From JAUVKA01 sp964465145 (GTDB lineage: Bacteria > Bacteroidota > Bacteroidia > Bacteroidales > UBA12481), in the NCBI GenBank assembly GCA_964465145.1, contig CAYXJR010000009.1:11375-75374 (forward strand): a stretch of 64,000 nt of DNA. The letters run 5' to 3'. Each line of letters begins with the position of its first letter. Within the stretch, counting starts at the first letter, position 1. The position numbers were made by a program, and so were the translations under genes. Under the pieces are notes generated by a model, which did no database searches, was not told where the DNA came from, and saw nothing but the letters and a program-made list of their open reading frames with translations. Below, piece by piece: positions 1 to 8,714 of the stretch.

Positions 1-2
1 GT

Positions 3-308
3 CAGGCCGGTGCGATCTACAAACAGTCGGCCCCTCTTGTCAACGCCTGCAGGAAGCCTCATAAATGGCAGTATTATGATATTGTTTTCAGGGCACCAAG
101 GTTCAATAAGGACGGGAGCCTGAATTCCCCTGCTGTGGTGACTGTCTTCCATAACGGGGTGATTATCCAGGATCATTTTGAATTAAAAGGACCTTCTGTA
201 TATGGTGGCTATCCTAAGTACACCCCTCACCAGGAGAAAATGCCACTACTTTTGCAGGATCATGGAAATCCAGTTCAATACCGTAATATCTGGATCAGAG
301 AATTATAA
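3..308 (+). CDS. DUF1080 (3-keto-glycoside hydrolase family) protein, 3' end only
   Basis: The reading frame is open from the window edge (first full codon at 3) to TAA at 306-308, giving the last 101 residues of a protein whose start lies outside. The visible part contains WQYYDIVFRAPRF, VTVFHNGVIIQDHFEL and, at the end, QYRNIWIREL. This is the pattern of the C-terminal beta-sandwich strands of the DUF1080 family (PF06439), some members of which cleave 3-keto-glycosides. It converges on the TIM-barrel gene with only 16 bp between stop codons. A second, complete DUF1080 gene lies at 13.4 kb. Family assignment rests on motif recall; substrate is unknown. Confidence 0.8.
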   Translation, partial: QAGAIYKQSAPLVNACRKPHKWQYYDIVFRAPRFNKDGSLNSPAVVTVFHNGVIIQDHFELKGPSVYGGYPKYTPHQEKMPLLLQDHGNPVQYRNIWIREL

Positions 309-324
309 GCCTGAAAATACCTTA

Positions 325-1314
325 TTACTCGAAGGCGGCATCGAAGGCGATGTCACTGGGTGGGAAGTCGGCATTTCTGACAAATTCACAAGCCTCGACC
401 GCTCCATGCTCCCGATCCATCCCACTGTCTTCCCATTCCACGGATAATGGCCCTTTATACTGGATCCTGTTTAGGGCGCGGACTATTTCCTCAAAATCAA
501 TATTCCCATGGCCCAGACTGCGGAAATCCCAGTAGCGCCGACGGTCACCAAAATCCAGGTTTCCCCCGAAAACACCTGCTTCGGTTGGGAAAGGAGACCA
601 GCCAACATCTTTCATATGGACATGGAATATCCTATCTGAAAACTTATAAATCAATTCAACATAATCAACCCCCTGGTATCCCAGATGACTAGGATCATAG
701 TTAAATCCGAAAGCCGGGTGATAATCAATGGCCTTAAGGGCTCTCTCAGCCGTAACAATATCAAATGCTATTTCAGTGGGATGTATTTCCAGGGCAAATC
801 GAACCCCCAGGGATTGGAATTCATCAAGAATGGGTTTCCAACGACGGGCAAAATCTTCATAGCCCTCTTCAATCATTTCGGCAGGTACGGAAGGAAAAGA
901 ATACAGTAAATGCCATATTGAGCTCCCGGTAAAACCGTTTACCACACTAACTCCCAGCCTTTTAGCTGCCTGTGCGGTTTTAATCATTTCCTCTGCTGCC
1001 CTTTGTCGGATGCCTTCAGGGTTGCCATCTCCCCAAATATAATCAGGAAGGATAGATTTGTGCCTGATATCAACGTTATCGCAAACTGCCTGCCCCGCGA
1101 GGTGGTTAGAGATAGCCCAGGTATTCAGGCCGTATTTTGCCAGGATTTCGCGGCGGTTGTCACAATAAGTCTGGTCGGCCTTATCTACCTCAAAATGATC
1201 TCCCCAACAAGCCAGTTCCGCCCCGTCATAGCCAAATTCCCTTATCTTTTTACATATGGTTTCGAAAGGCATGTCTGCCCACTGTCCTGTAAATAATGTT
1301 ACTGGTCGTGCCAT
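325..1314 (-). CDS. Sugar phosphate isomerase/epimerase, xylose isomerase-like TIM barrel
   Basis: 329-residue cytoplasmic TIM-barrel protein of the AP_endonuc_2 (PF01261) superfamily, which includes IolE, hydroxypyruvate isomerases and sugar epimerases. Expected metal ligands are visible: E177 (ALEIHPTE), D207 (NYDPSH), H231/H233 (FHVHMKD) and E293 (VEWED). The frame stays open 27 codons further upstream to 1395. I start at the ATG at 1314 because MARPVTLFTGQWAD is the usual first strand of this family and the extension is basic and non-homologous. In Bacteroides thetaiotaomicron such a gene sits with a DUF1080 hydrolase and two Gfo/Idh oxidoreductases in a 3-keto-glycoside locus (BT2156-BT2160). 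The same gene types surround it here, so an isomerase step on a keto sugar is likely but not proven. Confidence 0.85.
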   Translation of the reverse strand: MARPVTLFTGQWADMPFETICKKIREFGYDGAELACWGDHFEVDKADQTYCDNRREILAKYGLNTWAISNHLAGQAVCDNVDIRHKSILPDYIWGDGNPEGIRQRAAEEMIKTAQAAKRLGVSVVNGFTGSSIWHLLYSFPSVPAEMIEEGYEDFARRWKPILDEFQSLGVRFALEIHPTEIAFDIVTAERALKAIDYHPAFGFNYDPSHLGYQGVDYVELIYKFSDRIFHVHMKDVGWSPFPTEAGVFGGNLDFGDRRRYWDFRSLGHGNIDFEEIVRALNRIQYKGPLSVEWEDSGMDREHGAVEACEFVRNADFPPSDIAFDAAFE

Positions 1315-1497
1315 GATATTTCTTTTTGATTTATAAATCAGTCTTTTGGCCTCCCGGCCAAGATAAGCATCAAAATTACAAAAATTATGAGGCATAAAAC
1401 AAGATGATTAACATCTATGCAATTTTATTATCAAGCAAATTCTGCTATTTTTAACCCTCTGTTAATCGAAAGTGATCAATAATTTAAACCTATTATT

Positions 1498-2679
1498 ATG
1501 ACTGAACAACAATACAACGCGAAACGATTGTTCTTGATGAGCTGCGTGGCACTTATTACTACCGCCATGACTTTTGCCATCCGGGCTAGTCTTGAGAATG
1601 TTTGGGGGGGGGAGTTTAACCTCACATCAACTCAAATGGCTATTGCAATTGGTACAGCTTTCTGGGGATTCACTCTTGCCCAGTTTGTTGGTGGCCCGCT
1701 TGTTGACCTTTTGGGAATGAAACGTTTTGTTAGAATAGCTTTTTTCCTTCATGCTATTGGGATTATCGTCACCATTATTGCTGGCGGATTCTGGATCCTT
1801 TTCATAGGAACTCTATTAATTGGCATAGGAAATGGAAGCATAGAAGCAGGATGCAACCCTTTGGTAGCCACAATATTTCCTGAAGCAAAAACAAAAATGC
1901 TGAACCGTTTTCATGTGTGGTTCCCCGGTGGGATTGTTATAGGTGGGCTTACCTCTTATCTTGTCATGGATGTTCTTGAATGGTCCTGGCCGGTGCTCGT
2001 AGGTACCCTGGTTATTCCATTGGTTATTTACGGATTTCTCATGTTTGGCCAGAAATTTCCTCAAACTGAAAGGGTGGAGATGGGTGTTTCGTACGGGGGT
2101 ATGTGGAGGGCGATTTTAAAACCACTGTTTCTCATAATGCTCTTTGCCATGCTGCTGAGTGCCGCAACTGAATTAACTACCGGACAGAGAATTTCCTCTC
2201 TATTGGTTGACACCGGCGCTTCGCCAATTCTGGTTTTGGTCCTTATTAATGGTATCATGGCGATTGGAAGATCTTTTGCCGGCCCAATAGTTCATCGCAT
2301 AAATACTACGGGTATGTTGATGTTTTCAGCAGTTGTAAGCATGATTGGCCTATTACTCATGAGCTATTTAAGTGGTGCCGTATTAACATACCTTGTGGCT
2401 GCAGTATTCGCTATTGGAATTTGTTTCTTCTGGCCTACCATGCTGGGATTTGTATCAGAAAAAATGCCGGAAACAGGAGCACTGGGGCTGTCAATTTTTG
2501 GTGGAGCCGGGATGCTCTCAACAAGTATTTTTCTGCCAATCTCGGGAGCACTCACTGATGGAGGAGCAACCGGGGTTGAAATTCTTAGGTATACTGCTGT
2601 ATTGCCTGCAATATTAATTGTAATTTTTGCTATTGTATTCACCACAATGGTCAAAAAGGAAAAGAAAATAATCGCATAA
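1498..2679 (+). CDS. MFS family sugar/organic acid permease
   Basis: 393 residues with about twelve hydrophobic segments and a cytoplasmic loop around residues 188-205 in the middle, the 6+6 architecture of the major facilitator superfamily. An MFS loop 2-3 signature is visible as GGPLVDLLGMKRFVR (about residues 66-80). FFWPTMLGFVSEKMPETGALGLS resembles the C-terminal half of fucose/glucose-type symporters, so only the superfamily is firm. It begins a two-gene unit with the Gfo/Idh gene 13 bp downstream and diverges from the isomerase gene, with a 183-bp intergenic region between the starts. By context it probably imports the sugar or glycoside processed by the neighbouring enzymes. Confidence 0.85.
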   Translation: MTEQQYNAKRLFLMSCVALITTAMTFAIRASLENVWGGEFNLTSTQMAIAIGTAFWGFTLAQFVGGPLVDLLGMKRFVRIAFFLHAIGIIVTIIAGGFWILFIGTLLIGIGNGSIEAGCNPLVATIFPEAKTKMLNRFHVWFPGGIVIGGLTSYLVMDVLEWSWPVLVGTLVIPLVIYGFLMFGQKFPQTERVEMGVSYGGMWRAILKPLFLIMLFAMLLSAATELTTGQRISSLLVDTGASPILVLVLINGIMAIGRSFAGPIVHRINTTGMLMFSAVVSMIGLLLMSYLSGAVLTYLVAAVFAIGICFFWPTMLGFVSEKMPETGALGLSIFGGAGMLSTSIFLPISGALTDGGATGVEILRYTAVLPAILIVIFAIVFTTMVKKEKKIIA

Positions 2680-2692
2680 ATAACAAAATATC

Positions 2693-3823
2693 ATGAAAAA
2701 ATTACGCTGGGGGATGATTGGCGGTGGAAAAGGTGCCTTTATTGGTGGTGCTCACCGGGTAGCTGCCCGGATTTCCAACCTATATCAACTAATGGGGGGG
2801 GTGTTTGATGTTGACTATGAAAGAGCTAAAGAATTTGCCATCGATGAAGGAATTCCTTTAAACCGTGTTTATCCGGATATTGATTCTTTTATTGACGGTG
2901 AACTTAGCCTGCCTGCAGAAGAGCGTATCCAGGTCGTTTCTATAGTAACGCCCAACTTCCTGCATTATGATCATGCCAGAAAACTGATGGAGAACGATTT
3001 CCACGTGATATGCGAGAAACCCGTAACCTTATCATCAGCTGAAGCAATTGACCTGCAAGAGATATCTCTCAGGAAAGACAGGGTTTTTTGCCTGACACAT
3101 ACTTACACTGGCTATCCCATGGTCAGGGAGATGAAAAGGAGAATAGAAGCCGGTGCGATTGGTGAGATTCAACGAGTGGAAGCTAAATACCTGCAAGGAT
3201 GGATTAACCCCATTATTCATGGCGGCGGCGGTAAGCTTGCCACCTGGAGGCTCGACCCCAAGGTGTCGGGAATCAGCTCCTGCATGGCCGATATTGGAGT
3301 ACATGCTTTCAACCTGATAGAGTATACCACAGGCCTGGAGGTAAAACAGGTATTGGGTGTTCTGAGCAAACTGAAGCCAGATAACCCCCTCGACCTGGAC
3401 GGCAATGTATTGCTAAAATTTAGCGAGAACCTAACGGGTGTGATAAGTGCATCACAGATTGCCACAGGGGAAGAAAATAACTTGCAAATCAGTATTTATG
3501 GAGCCCATGGCGGATTTCATTGGGAACAGGAAAATCCTAATGAATTAAAGATGTTCCATGAAAGTGCTCCTTATGAAATAATCAAGCCGGGGTATGATTA
3601 CCTCACTGATTTTGCCAGCGCCAGCCATGTGCTGCCTCCCGGTCATCCGGAAGGGATTTACGAATCCTTTGGGAACTTGTACAGGGGTGCAGCATTGGCC
3701 ATTAAGAAAGAGCCAACTGTGCCTGGACAATTTCCGGGTATTGAGGACGGAGTGCGTGGAATGCGGTTTATTGAGTCGGTGGTTCAGTCGGATAAAGAGG
3801 GCAGCACCTGGATAGCATTGTAG
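2693..3823 (+). CDS. Gfo/Idh/MocA family oxidoreductase, cytoplasmic
   Basis: 376 residues. An N-terminal Rossmann fold carries the glycine-rich loop GMIGGGKGAFIGGAHR (about residues 7-22) and the family hallmark CEKPVTLS (107-114), in which the Lys of EKP is catalytic. The C-terminal domain contains ADIGVHAFNL, matching the conserved Asp-x3-His that completes the active site. No signal peptide is present, in contrast to the Tat-type paralogue at 8.7 kb. It sits 13 bp after the permease gene, so co-transcription is likely. The family oxidises sugar hydroxyls with NAD(P); with DUF1080 and isomerase genes close by, 3-keto sugar formation or reduction is the likely role. Exact substrate is not readable from sequence. 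Confidence 0.9.
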   Translation: MKKLRWGMIGGGKGAFIGGAHRVAARISNLYQLMGGVFDVDYERAKEFAIDEGIPLNRVYPDIDSFIDGELSLPAEERIQVVSIVTPNFLHYDHARKLMENDFHVICEKPVTLSSAEAIDLQEISLRKDRVFCLTHTYTGYPMVREMKRRIEAGAIGEIQRVEAKYLQGWINPIIHGGGGKLATWRLDPKVSGISSCMADIGVHAFNLIEYTTGLEVKQVLGVLSKLKPDNPLDLDGNVLLKFSENLTGVISASQIATGEENNLQISIYGAHGGFHWEQENPNELKMFHESAPYEIIKPGYDYLTDFASASHVLPPGHPEGIYESFGNLYRGAALAIKKEPTVPGQFPGIEDGVRGMRFIESVVQSDKEGSTWIAL

Positions 3824-3855
3824 GGTATTTGATAAGAACGGAAGGACGCAATACG

Positions 3856-3875
3856 ATCCCCGCATGCGCGGGGAT
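3856..3875. repeat. GC-rich hairpin repeat with GAC tail
   Basis: A perfect 8-bp inverted repeat, ATCCCCGC with loop ATGC, followed by GACA. The layout (GC-rich hairpin then ATGAC) is the same as in the hairpins around the intact GIY-YIG gene at 52.8-53.3 kb, although stem sequences differ. It lies downstream of the GIY-YIG remnant, as the intact gene's repeats do. Also possibly a terminator for the preceding oxidoreductase gene. Confidence 0.7.
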
Positions 3876-3895
3876 GACACTCAGGTTTGCCATCA

Positions 3896-4030
3896 TTACC
3901 TACTTGTAAAGCCCCCGTGTTTTCATGATTTATGCTCCTTAACACGTTTCTTAAGATTACTGGTTACCCCTATGTAAAGAGTGGTGTTTTTCTTTGAAGA
4001 CATTATGTAAACGTAATGTATAACCATCAT
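3896..4030 (-). pseudogene. Decayed GIY-YIG nuclease (N-terminal half only)
   Basis: Reading leftwards from the ATG at 4030 gives a GIY-YIG N terminus: YVYIMSSKKN (GIY block) and LYIGVTSNLKKRVKEH (YIG block). A TGA follows at 3923-3925. Beyond it the frame continues as KHGGFTSR to a TAA at 3896, which lines up with NRGFTSSYN of the intact 95-residue copy at 52.9 kb. The gene therefore has a nonsense codon and lacks the half with the conserved HREKxxK helix. It overlaps the promoter region of the following glycosyltransferase. Confidence 0.75.
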
Positions 4031-4061
4031 TTTTTGTACTTTTAAAAAGTAAATCTTGTCT

Positions 4062-4979
4062 ATGGAAATTTCCCTGGTAATACCTTTATTTAATGAAGAG
4101 GCTGTCATCCCTGAATTGATTGGCAGAACACTCAAATCATTACAAATAATCACCGGGGATTTTGAAATCATCCTGGTCGATGACGGCAGTTCTGATCATA
4201 GTCTGGAACTACTCATGGATCATAGGAAAACAGATAATCGGATTAAAATCCTGCAGTTATCCCGAAATTTTGGCCATCCGGCCGCCTATACTGCCGGAAT
4301 GGGACAGGCAAAGGGAGACTTTGTTGGTATTATGGATGGAGACTTACAGGACCCACCAGAATTGTTTTCAGAGATGTACGCCCTTTTATCTGAAAATAAG
4401 GCTGATGTGGTTTATGGTAAAAGGATTCAGAAAATGAATTTTAAAGGCAGATCATTTCTTACCCATTGGTTTCACAAATGCTTTCAGAAAATTTCAGGAC
4501 TGGAGGATATTGAAAATGTTGGGAATTTCTCGATGATGAACAGGACTGCTCTTAATGCAATGTTGGCTTTTTCCGAAAAGACCAGATATTTACCCGGAAT
4601 AAGACGATTTATAGGATTCAAACAGGAATTTGTAGAATACGAGAGGGAGGCGAGGCAAGCCGGACAGTCCAAAATGAAGTTGGGGCAATTAATTTCCCTG
4701 AGTTCAGATGCTATATTCTCTTTTTCCAAAGCGCCTATTCGTATTTGTCTCTATATAGGTATTATGGGGGTTCTGGTGTTTTTCCTGGCAGGATTATATA
4801 CCCTGATCGCCAAAATTGCAGGCTTTGCTATTCCAGGATGGTCATCCACTCTTTTATCCATCTACTTTCTTGGCTCAATTCAGCTTACTTTCCTTGGTGT
4901 GCTTGGCGAGTATATATACAGAATACATAAAGAAAGCCAGAAAAGACCCTTATTCCTGATTAAAGCCTATTATTCCTAG
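4062..4979 (+). CDS. Family 2 glycosyltransferase, polyprenyl-phosphate sugar synthase type
   Basis: 305 residues. A GT-A catalytic domain with SLVIPLFNEE (residues 4-13), the nucleotide-sugar-binding ILVDDGSSD, the metal-binding GIMDGDLQDPPEL and the acceptor-side RQAGQSKMKLGQL (compare RxxGxSK of DPM/GtrB enzymes) is followed by two C-terminal membrane helices. Such enzymes transfer a hexose from UDP/GDP-sugar to undecaprenyl phosphate on the inner face of the membrane. A TTG lies two codons upstream, but the ATG at 4062 directly precedes the first beta strand. The next gene, a GT-C type membrane transferase, starts 5 bp after the stop. The pair probably makes and then uses a lipid-linked sugar for cell-surface glycosylation. 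Confidence 0.9.
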   Translation: MEISLVIPLFNEEAVIPELIGRTLKSLQIITGDFEIILVDDGSSDHSLELLMDHRKTDNRIKILQLSRNFGHPAAYTAGMGQAKGDFVGIMDGDLQDPPELFSEMYALLSENKADVVYGKRIQKMNFKGRSFLTHWFHKCFQKISGLEDIENVGNFSMMNRTALNAMLAFSEKTRYLPGIRRFIGFKQEFVEYEREARQAGQSKMKLGQLISLSSDAIFSFSKAPIRICLYIGIMGVLVFFLAGLYTLIAKIAGFAIPGWSSTLLSIYFLGSIQLTFLGVLGEYIYRIHKESQKRPLFLIKAYYS

Positions 4980-4984
4980 TTCCG

Positions 4985-7072
4985 ATGAATTACTCCTTCC
5001 AGATACCTGCCTGGCTATCCTCAAGGAAGGTTTTTATCATATTGTCAGCCGCCATTTTTGTAATTCTTCCTTTATTAAGTATTGATGCAGGAATTTCCGG
5101 TGACGAACCAGTCCACTACCGGCAAGCTGAATATGTTTATAATTACTTTTCCTCGGGAGGAAAAGACCAGTCTGCCCTGGATACTCCCAAAACCTACTTA
5201 AAGTATTACGGACAGGTTGTAGATAATTTAAGTTACCTGATCAACAGGTGGGTTAATAGTCAAAATCCTTATTTAACCCGTCATATCCTAAATGCCCTAC
5301 TCGGTGCTCTACTGATTTTATTTTCAGGCCTTCTGGCTGTTCAGCTCTCCGGTTACCGGGCCGGCGTCCTGTCCCTTGTTTTTCTGTTTTTCTCGCCCAG
5401 GATATTGGGGCATAGTTTCAATAACCTGAAAGACATTCCTTTTGCCCTAGGCTACATAATGGCTGTTTATGGCCTGACAGCAGTGGTCAGGAAGTATCCA
5501 ATCCTAAAACCAGCACCCTGGATCTGGATGAGTTTGGGTCTGGCTGTTTCTTTTGGGACGAGAGCCGGTGGGCTGCTAATGATCCCAATTTTTTTCTTTT
5601 TCATTTCTCTGCGCTGGATATTCGGCCAACCTTTTAAAGAACTGGTCAGATGGCCGCCCTGGAGAAAGGGTTTCATCTTATTAGGACTACTCCTGATAAC
5701 AAGCATTTCGGGTTTTATTATTGCCATACTAGCCTGGCCATATGCACTTCAGGCCCCGCTAAAACATTCCCTCGAATCTCTTCAGGTAATGACCAACTAC
5801 TCGATTAGCATCCGGCAATTATTTGAAGGGCAATGGGTATGGTCGGAACATCTTCCCGGATATTACCCTATTAAATACATCATGATCACCTCACCAATAA
5901 TAATCATTGCTGGCTTTGGAATGCAATTCGTGATGTGGAAAAAATCCAAGGCCTTGCTTTTAATATTAATGAACTTTGTAATTATCTTTCCAATATTCTG
6001 GGTCGTAATAAAAGGGTCAAACCTATATGGTGGCTGGAGGCATTTGCTCTTTGTTTATCCGGCAATCGCCATTCTTTCGGCTTGCTCCTTTGAAAAATTA
6101 TTACGTTTTAATGAATCACTCCCTTTTAAAATATTTATGCTTCTTCTTTTAATGGCTGGGTTGACAGGCCCGGTTTTTCACACTATTCGAAATCATCCCA
6201 TGGAATACTTATATTTCAACAAATTCGTTGGGGGAGTTCGTGGCGCATTTAACAATTATGAAGCAGATTACTATTATCATTCACTGGGGCCTGCTACTAA
6301 ATGGTTAAAAAAATATCTCCTTGAAAATGAGCCAGGAAAAAGCATTACCGTAGCATCGAACTTTCCAGTTGATCCTTACTTCAGAAATGATCCTGAAATT
6401 TCAGCTGTTTACACACATTATTTTTCCAGGTCAAAGGTCGACTGGGATTATGGGATTTTCGTAAACACTTTTATGGGGCCGGATTATCTGGATTCAAAAA
6501 ACTGGCCTCCAAATAACTGCATTCACTCAATAGAAGTAGATGGGCGTGTCGTTTGTTCTATAATCAAAAGATCTACCAAAGCAGATCTCCATGGGATAGA
6601 GTTTTATCGTAATCATTACTATGCAGAATCAATAAAGCAATTACAAACAGCCCTTTCCATTGACCCCCGGAATGAATCGGCTCAACTATATCTGGCCTGG
6701 GCATACCATCATATTAATGAATTTCCCCTGTCGGATTCAGTAGCTCAGAGCCTCCTGCACCAGCAGCCAATGAATGATATGGCCAGGGACTTAATTGGTA
6801 GAAATCAAATATCACAGGGGGAATTTGAGGGAGCCACAAAAACATTTCAGAAACTGATTAACCAAAATTATAAATACCTGCCTGCTTATGAGCAATCAGC
6901 CCGGGCTGCAGACAGTCTCCAAAACTACCAACTGGCATCCAGAATGCTTGAACGAGGATATCAACTGGGTTTGAGGGACTCAAGTAGTATTGACAAATTG
7001 GTTCAATACCTTCTAAAAGCAGGATATCACGGGAAAGCAGAAAAATTCAGAACAATTCTTAATAAAAATTGA
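4985..7072 (+). CDS. GT-C type membrane glycosyltransferase with C-terminal TPR region
   Basis: 695 residues. The first ~420 residues hold about ten to twelve membrane segments. The first periplasmic loop has the acidic GISGDEPVHYRQAEYVYNY (about residues 36-54), the Asp/Glu motif typical of GT39/ArnT-like enzymes that use a polyprenyl-phosphate sugar. A soluble periplasmic domain follows, and the last ~150 residues read as tetratricopeptide-like helical pairs (YAESIKQLQTALSIDPRNES, then GEFEGATKTFQKLINQNY). It is coupled to the GT2 gene 5 bp upstream, the likely source of its donor. The TPR tail could recruit a protein acceptor; that is inference. Confidence 0.82.
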   Translation: MNYSFQIPAWLSSRKVFIILSAAIFVILPLLSIDAGISGDEPVHYRQAEYVYNYFSSGGKDQSALDTPKTYLKYYGQVVDNLSYLINRWVNSQNPYLTRHILNALLGALLILFSGLLAVQLSGYRAGVLSLVFLFFSPRILGHSFNNLKDIPFALGYIMAVYGLTAVVRKYPILKPAPWIWMSLGLAVSFGTRAGGLLMIPIFFFFISLRWIFGQPFKELVRWPPWRKGFILLGLLLITSISGFIIAILAWPYALQAPLKHSLESLQVMTNYSISIRQLFEGQWVWSEHLPGYYPIKYIMITSPIIIIAGFGMQFVMWKKSKALLLILMNFVIIFPIFWVVIKGSNLYGGWRHLLFVYPAIAILSACSFEKLLRFNESLPFKIFMLLLLMAGLTGPVFHTIRNHPMEYLYFNKFVGGVRGAFNNYEADYYYHSLGPATKWLKKYLLENEPGKSITVASNFPVDPYFRNDPEISAVYTHYFSRSKVDWDYGIFVNTFMGPDYLDSKNWPPNNCIHSIEVDGRVVCSIIKRSTKADLHGIEFYRNHYYAESIKQLQTALSIDPRNESAQLYLAWAYHHINEFPLSDSVAQSLLHQQPMNDMARDLIGRNQISQGEFEGATKTFQKLINQNYKYLPAYEQSARAADSLQNYQLASRMLERGYQLGLRDSSSIDKLVQYLLKAGYHGKAEKFRTILNKN

Positions 7073-7117
7073 ATTAAGTTTGCTGTACAAATTAAATTAT
7101 CAAAACTCAATGCATTT

Positions 7118-8674
7118 ATGGGTTTTAAGATGTTTTCCCGGTTTGGAAAAGGAGTAAAAAAATACTGGTCATTTGCCGGTTCACATTATCGTTTCGTTTT
7201 TTTTATCGGCTTGTTTACCGGAATTGTCTTTTTGTTGTTTAGTCATCAGTTTGTTGAATATACCTCCACAGACAAATCATGTGAGGCTTGCCATGTCCAC
7301 CCTCATTCCACCACATCCTGGAAACTTTCGGTTCATTACGGCAATACCTCCGGGGTGGTCGTTCATTGTGTTGATTGTCATCTTCCACCTGATGGGATAA
7401 GGCATTATACCCAAAAAGCCAAAACTGGCCTTAAGGATCTATGGGGTTTCTTGTTCAAGGATAAGGACAAGCTCGACTGGGAAGCAAAATCCACCCTTGA
7501 ACATGCTAGAAAGAATACGTACAACGAATCCTGTTCCCATTGTCACCAGAACCTTTTCCAGCTCGACCTCAGCCAGCAAGGCGTTAACGCTCACCTTGAT
7601 TACCTTAATCATCCTGAAGGTAAGGTTTGTATTCAATGTCATCTTGATGTCGGGCATTATGATCCTGATGCTATTCATGAACATTCAAGTGACTTCGCCG
7701 AAATAACTGACAAAACCAGGGAAGTGTACATCCAGCCTGCCCTCGTTAGCAGTTTTGAAAATTTCACCGAGTTTATTCCAAAATCTTATGTTTCCTTCGA
7801 CATGGTTGCTATTCCTGAAGGTATCTTCACCATTGGGAGCCCAGAAAAAGAAGCTTTTCGGGATGAGGACGAAGGGCCCCAGCGAAGGATTAAGCTGAGT
7901 AAATTTTTCATGGGAAAGATTGAAGTAAGTTGGGAAGAATATATGGCCTTTTTCTCTCAAACCAGTGCTGAAGGAAAATCAGAAACTTCCAGCTCAGGGA
8001 ATGGGGACATAGATGGGATAACCGGCGCCACACCACCCTGGGGGGCTCCTGACCAGGGTTGGGGTAAGGGAACCCGCCCTGCTATAACAATGACCCATCA
8101 TGCTGCAGTTGTTTATTGTCAATGGTTATCCAAGGTGACAGGGAAAAAATATCGTCTTTCAACTGAAGCTGAGTGGGAATATGCCTGCCGCGGGGAAACA
8201 GAAACAGCTTACTTTTTTGAAGGAAGCCCAAAAGATTATACTAAGGCAGGATTCTGGAATAAAATTTTTGGTGCAGATACCAGTATCATTTCCAGATATG
8301 TGACCTATATGGGGAATAGCCCTAATAAAACACGAGAACCATCCTCTGTTATGGCAAACCCATTTGGCCTTGTAAACATGTCGGGTAATGTTGCAGAATT
8401 TTGTTCGGATTGGTATAGTCCGGATATTTATAACAGTTATCCATCGGGGAATAAGGTGATAGTCAATCCCAAAGGCCCCCCAAGTGGAGAGGAGCATGTT
8501 ATACGAGGTGGAGCTTATTGGAGTGATGCAAAAGATGTTAGAAGTTCGGCCAGGGAGAGCACCCAGCACGTTGCCTGGCTTGTCACCGACCCCCAGATTC
8601 CTAAAAGTATCTGGTGGTATTCCGATAGTAAGCACGTCGGATTCAGAGTTGTGTGTGAATGGGATGGGGAATAA
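7118..8674 (+). CDS. Tetraheme NapC/NirT-type cytochrome fused to an FGE/SUMF1-like domain
   Basis: 518 residues. A cytoplasmic N terminus and one membrane anchor (about 25-43) are followed by four CxxCH heme-binding sites: CEACH 55-59, CVDCH 84-88, CSHCH 139-143 and CIQCH 171-175. This is the size and heme count of the NapC/NirT quinol dehydrogenases. From about residue 225 a formylglycine-generating-enzyme-like domain begins (MVAIPEGIFTIGSPEKE), continues through STEAEWEYACRG and FGLVNMSGNVAEFCSDWY, and ends in GFRVVCEW. The active-site cysteine pair of true FGE (RGGSxxCxxxxC region) is missing: the segment reads RGGAYWSDAKDVRSSAR. It is therefore unlikely to make formylglycine and may be a structural or EgtB/PvdO-like module. 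It lies 45 bp after the glycosyltransferase gene and 40 bp before a Tat-exported oxidoreductase, so periplasmic electron delivery is plausible. Confidence 0.85.
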   Translation: MGFKMFSRFGKGVKKYWSFAGSHYRFVFFIGLFTGIVFLLFSHQFVEYTSTDKSCEACHVHPHSTTSWKLSVHYGNTSGVVVHCVDCHLPPDGIRHYTQKAKTGLKDLWGFLFKDKDKLDWEAKSTLEHARKNTYNESCSHCHQNLFQLDLSQQGVNAHLDYLNHPEGKVCIQCHLDVGHYDPDAIHEHSSDFAEITDKTREVYIQPALVSSFENFTEFIPKSYVSFDMVAIPEGIFTIGSPEKEAFRDEDEGPQRRIKLSKFFMGKIEVSWEEYMAFFSQTSAEGKSETSSSGNGDIDGITGATPPWGAPDQGWGKGTRPAITMTHHAAVVYCQWLSKVTGKKYRLSTEAEWEYACRGETETAYFFEGSPKDYTKAGFWNKIFGADTSIISRYVTYMGNSPNKTREPSSVMANPFGLVNMSGNVAEFCSDWYSPDIYNSYPSGNKVIVNPKGPPSGEEHVIRGGAYWSDAKDVRSSARESTQHVAWLVTDPQIPKSIWWYSDSKHVGFRVVCEWDGE

Positions 8675-8714
8675 GTGAAGAATGATGAAAATGGTTTAAG
8701 AATTTGCAATAGTC

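Noticed and set aside
8159..8635. 158-codon minus-strand frame inside the cytochrome-FGE fusion
   Set aside because: Antisense to a domain with clear family motifs; no recognisable features of its own.
7118..8674. True formylglycine-generating enzyme
   Set aside because: The active-site cysteines expected in the RGGSxxC region are absent and no sulfatase gene is near.
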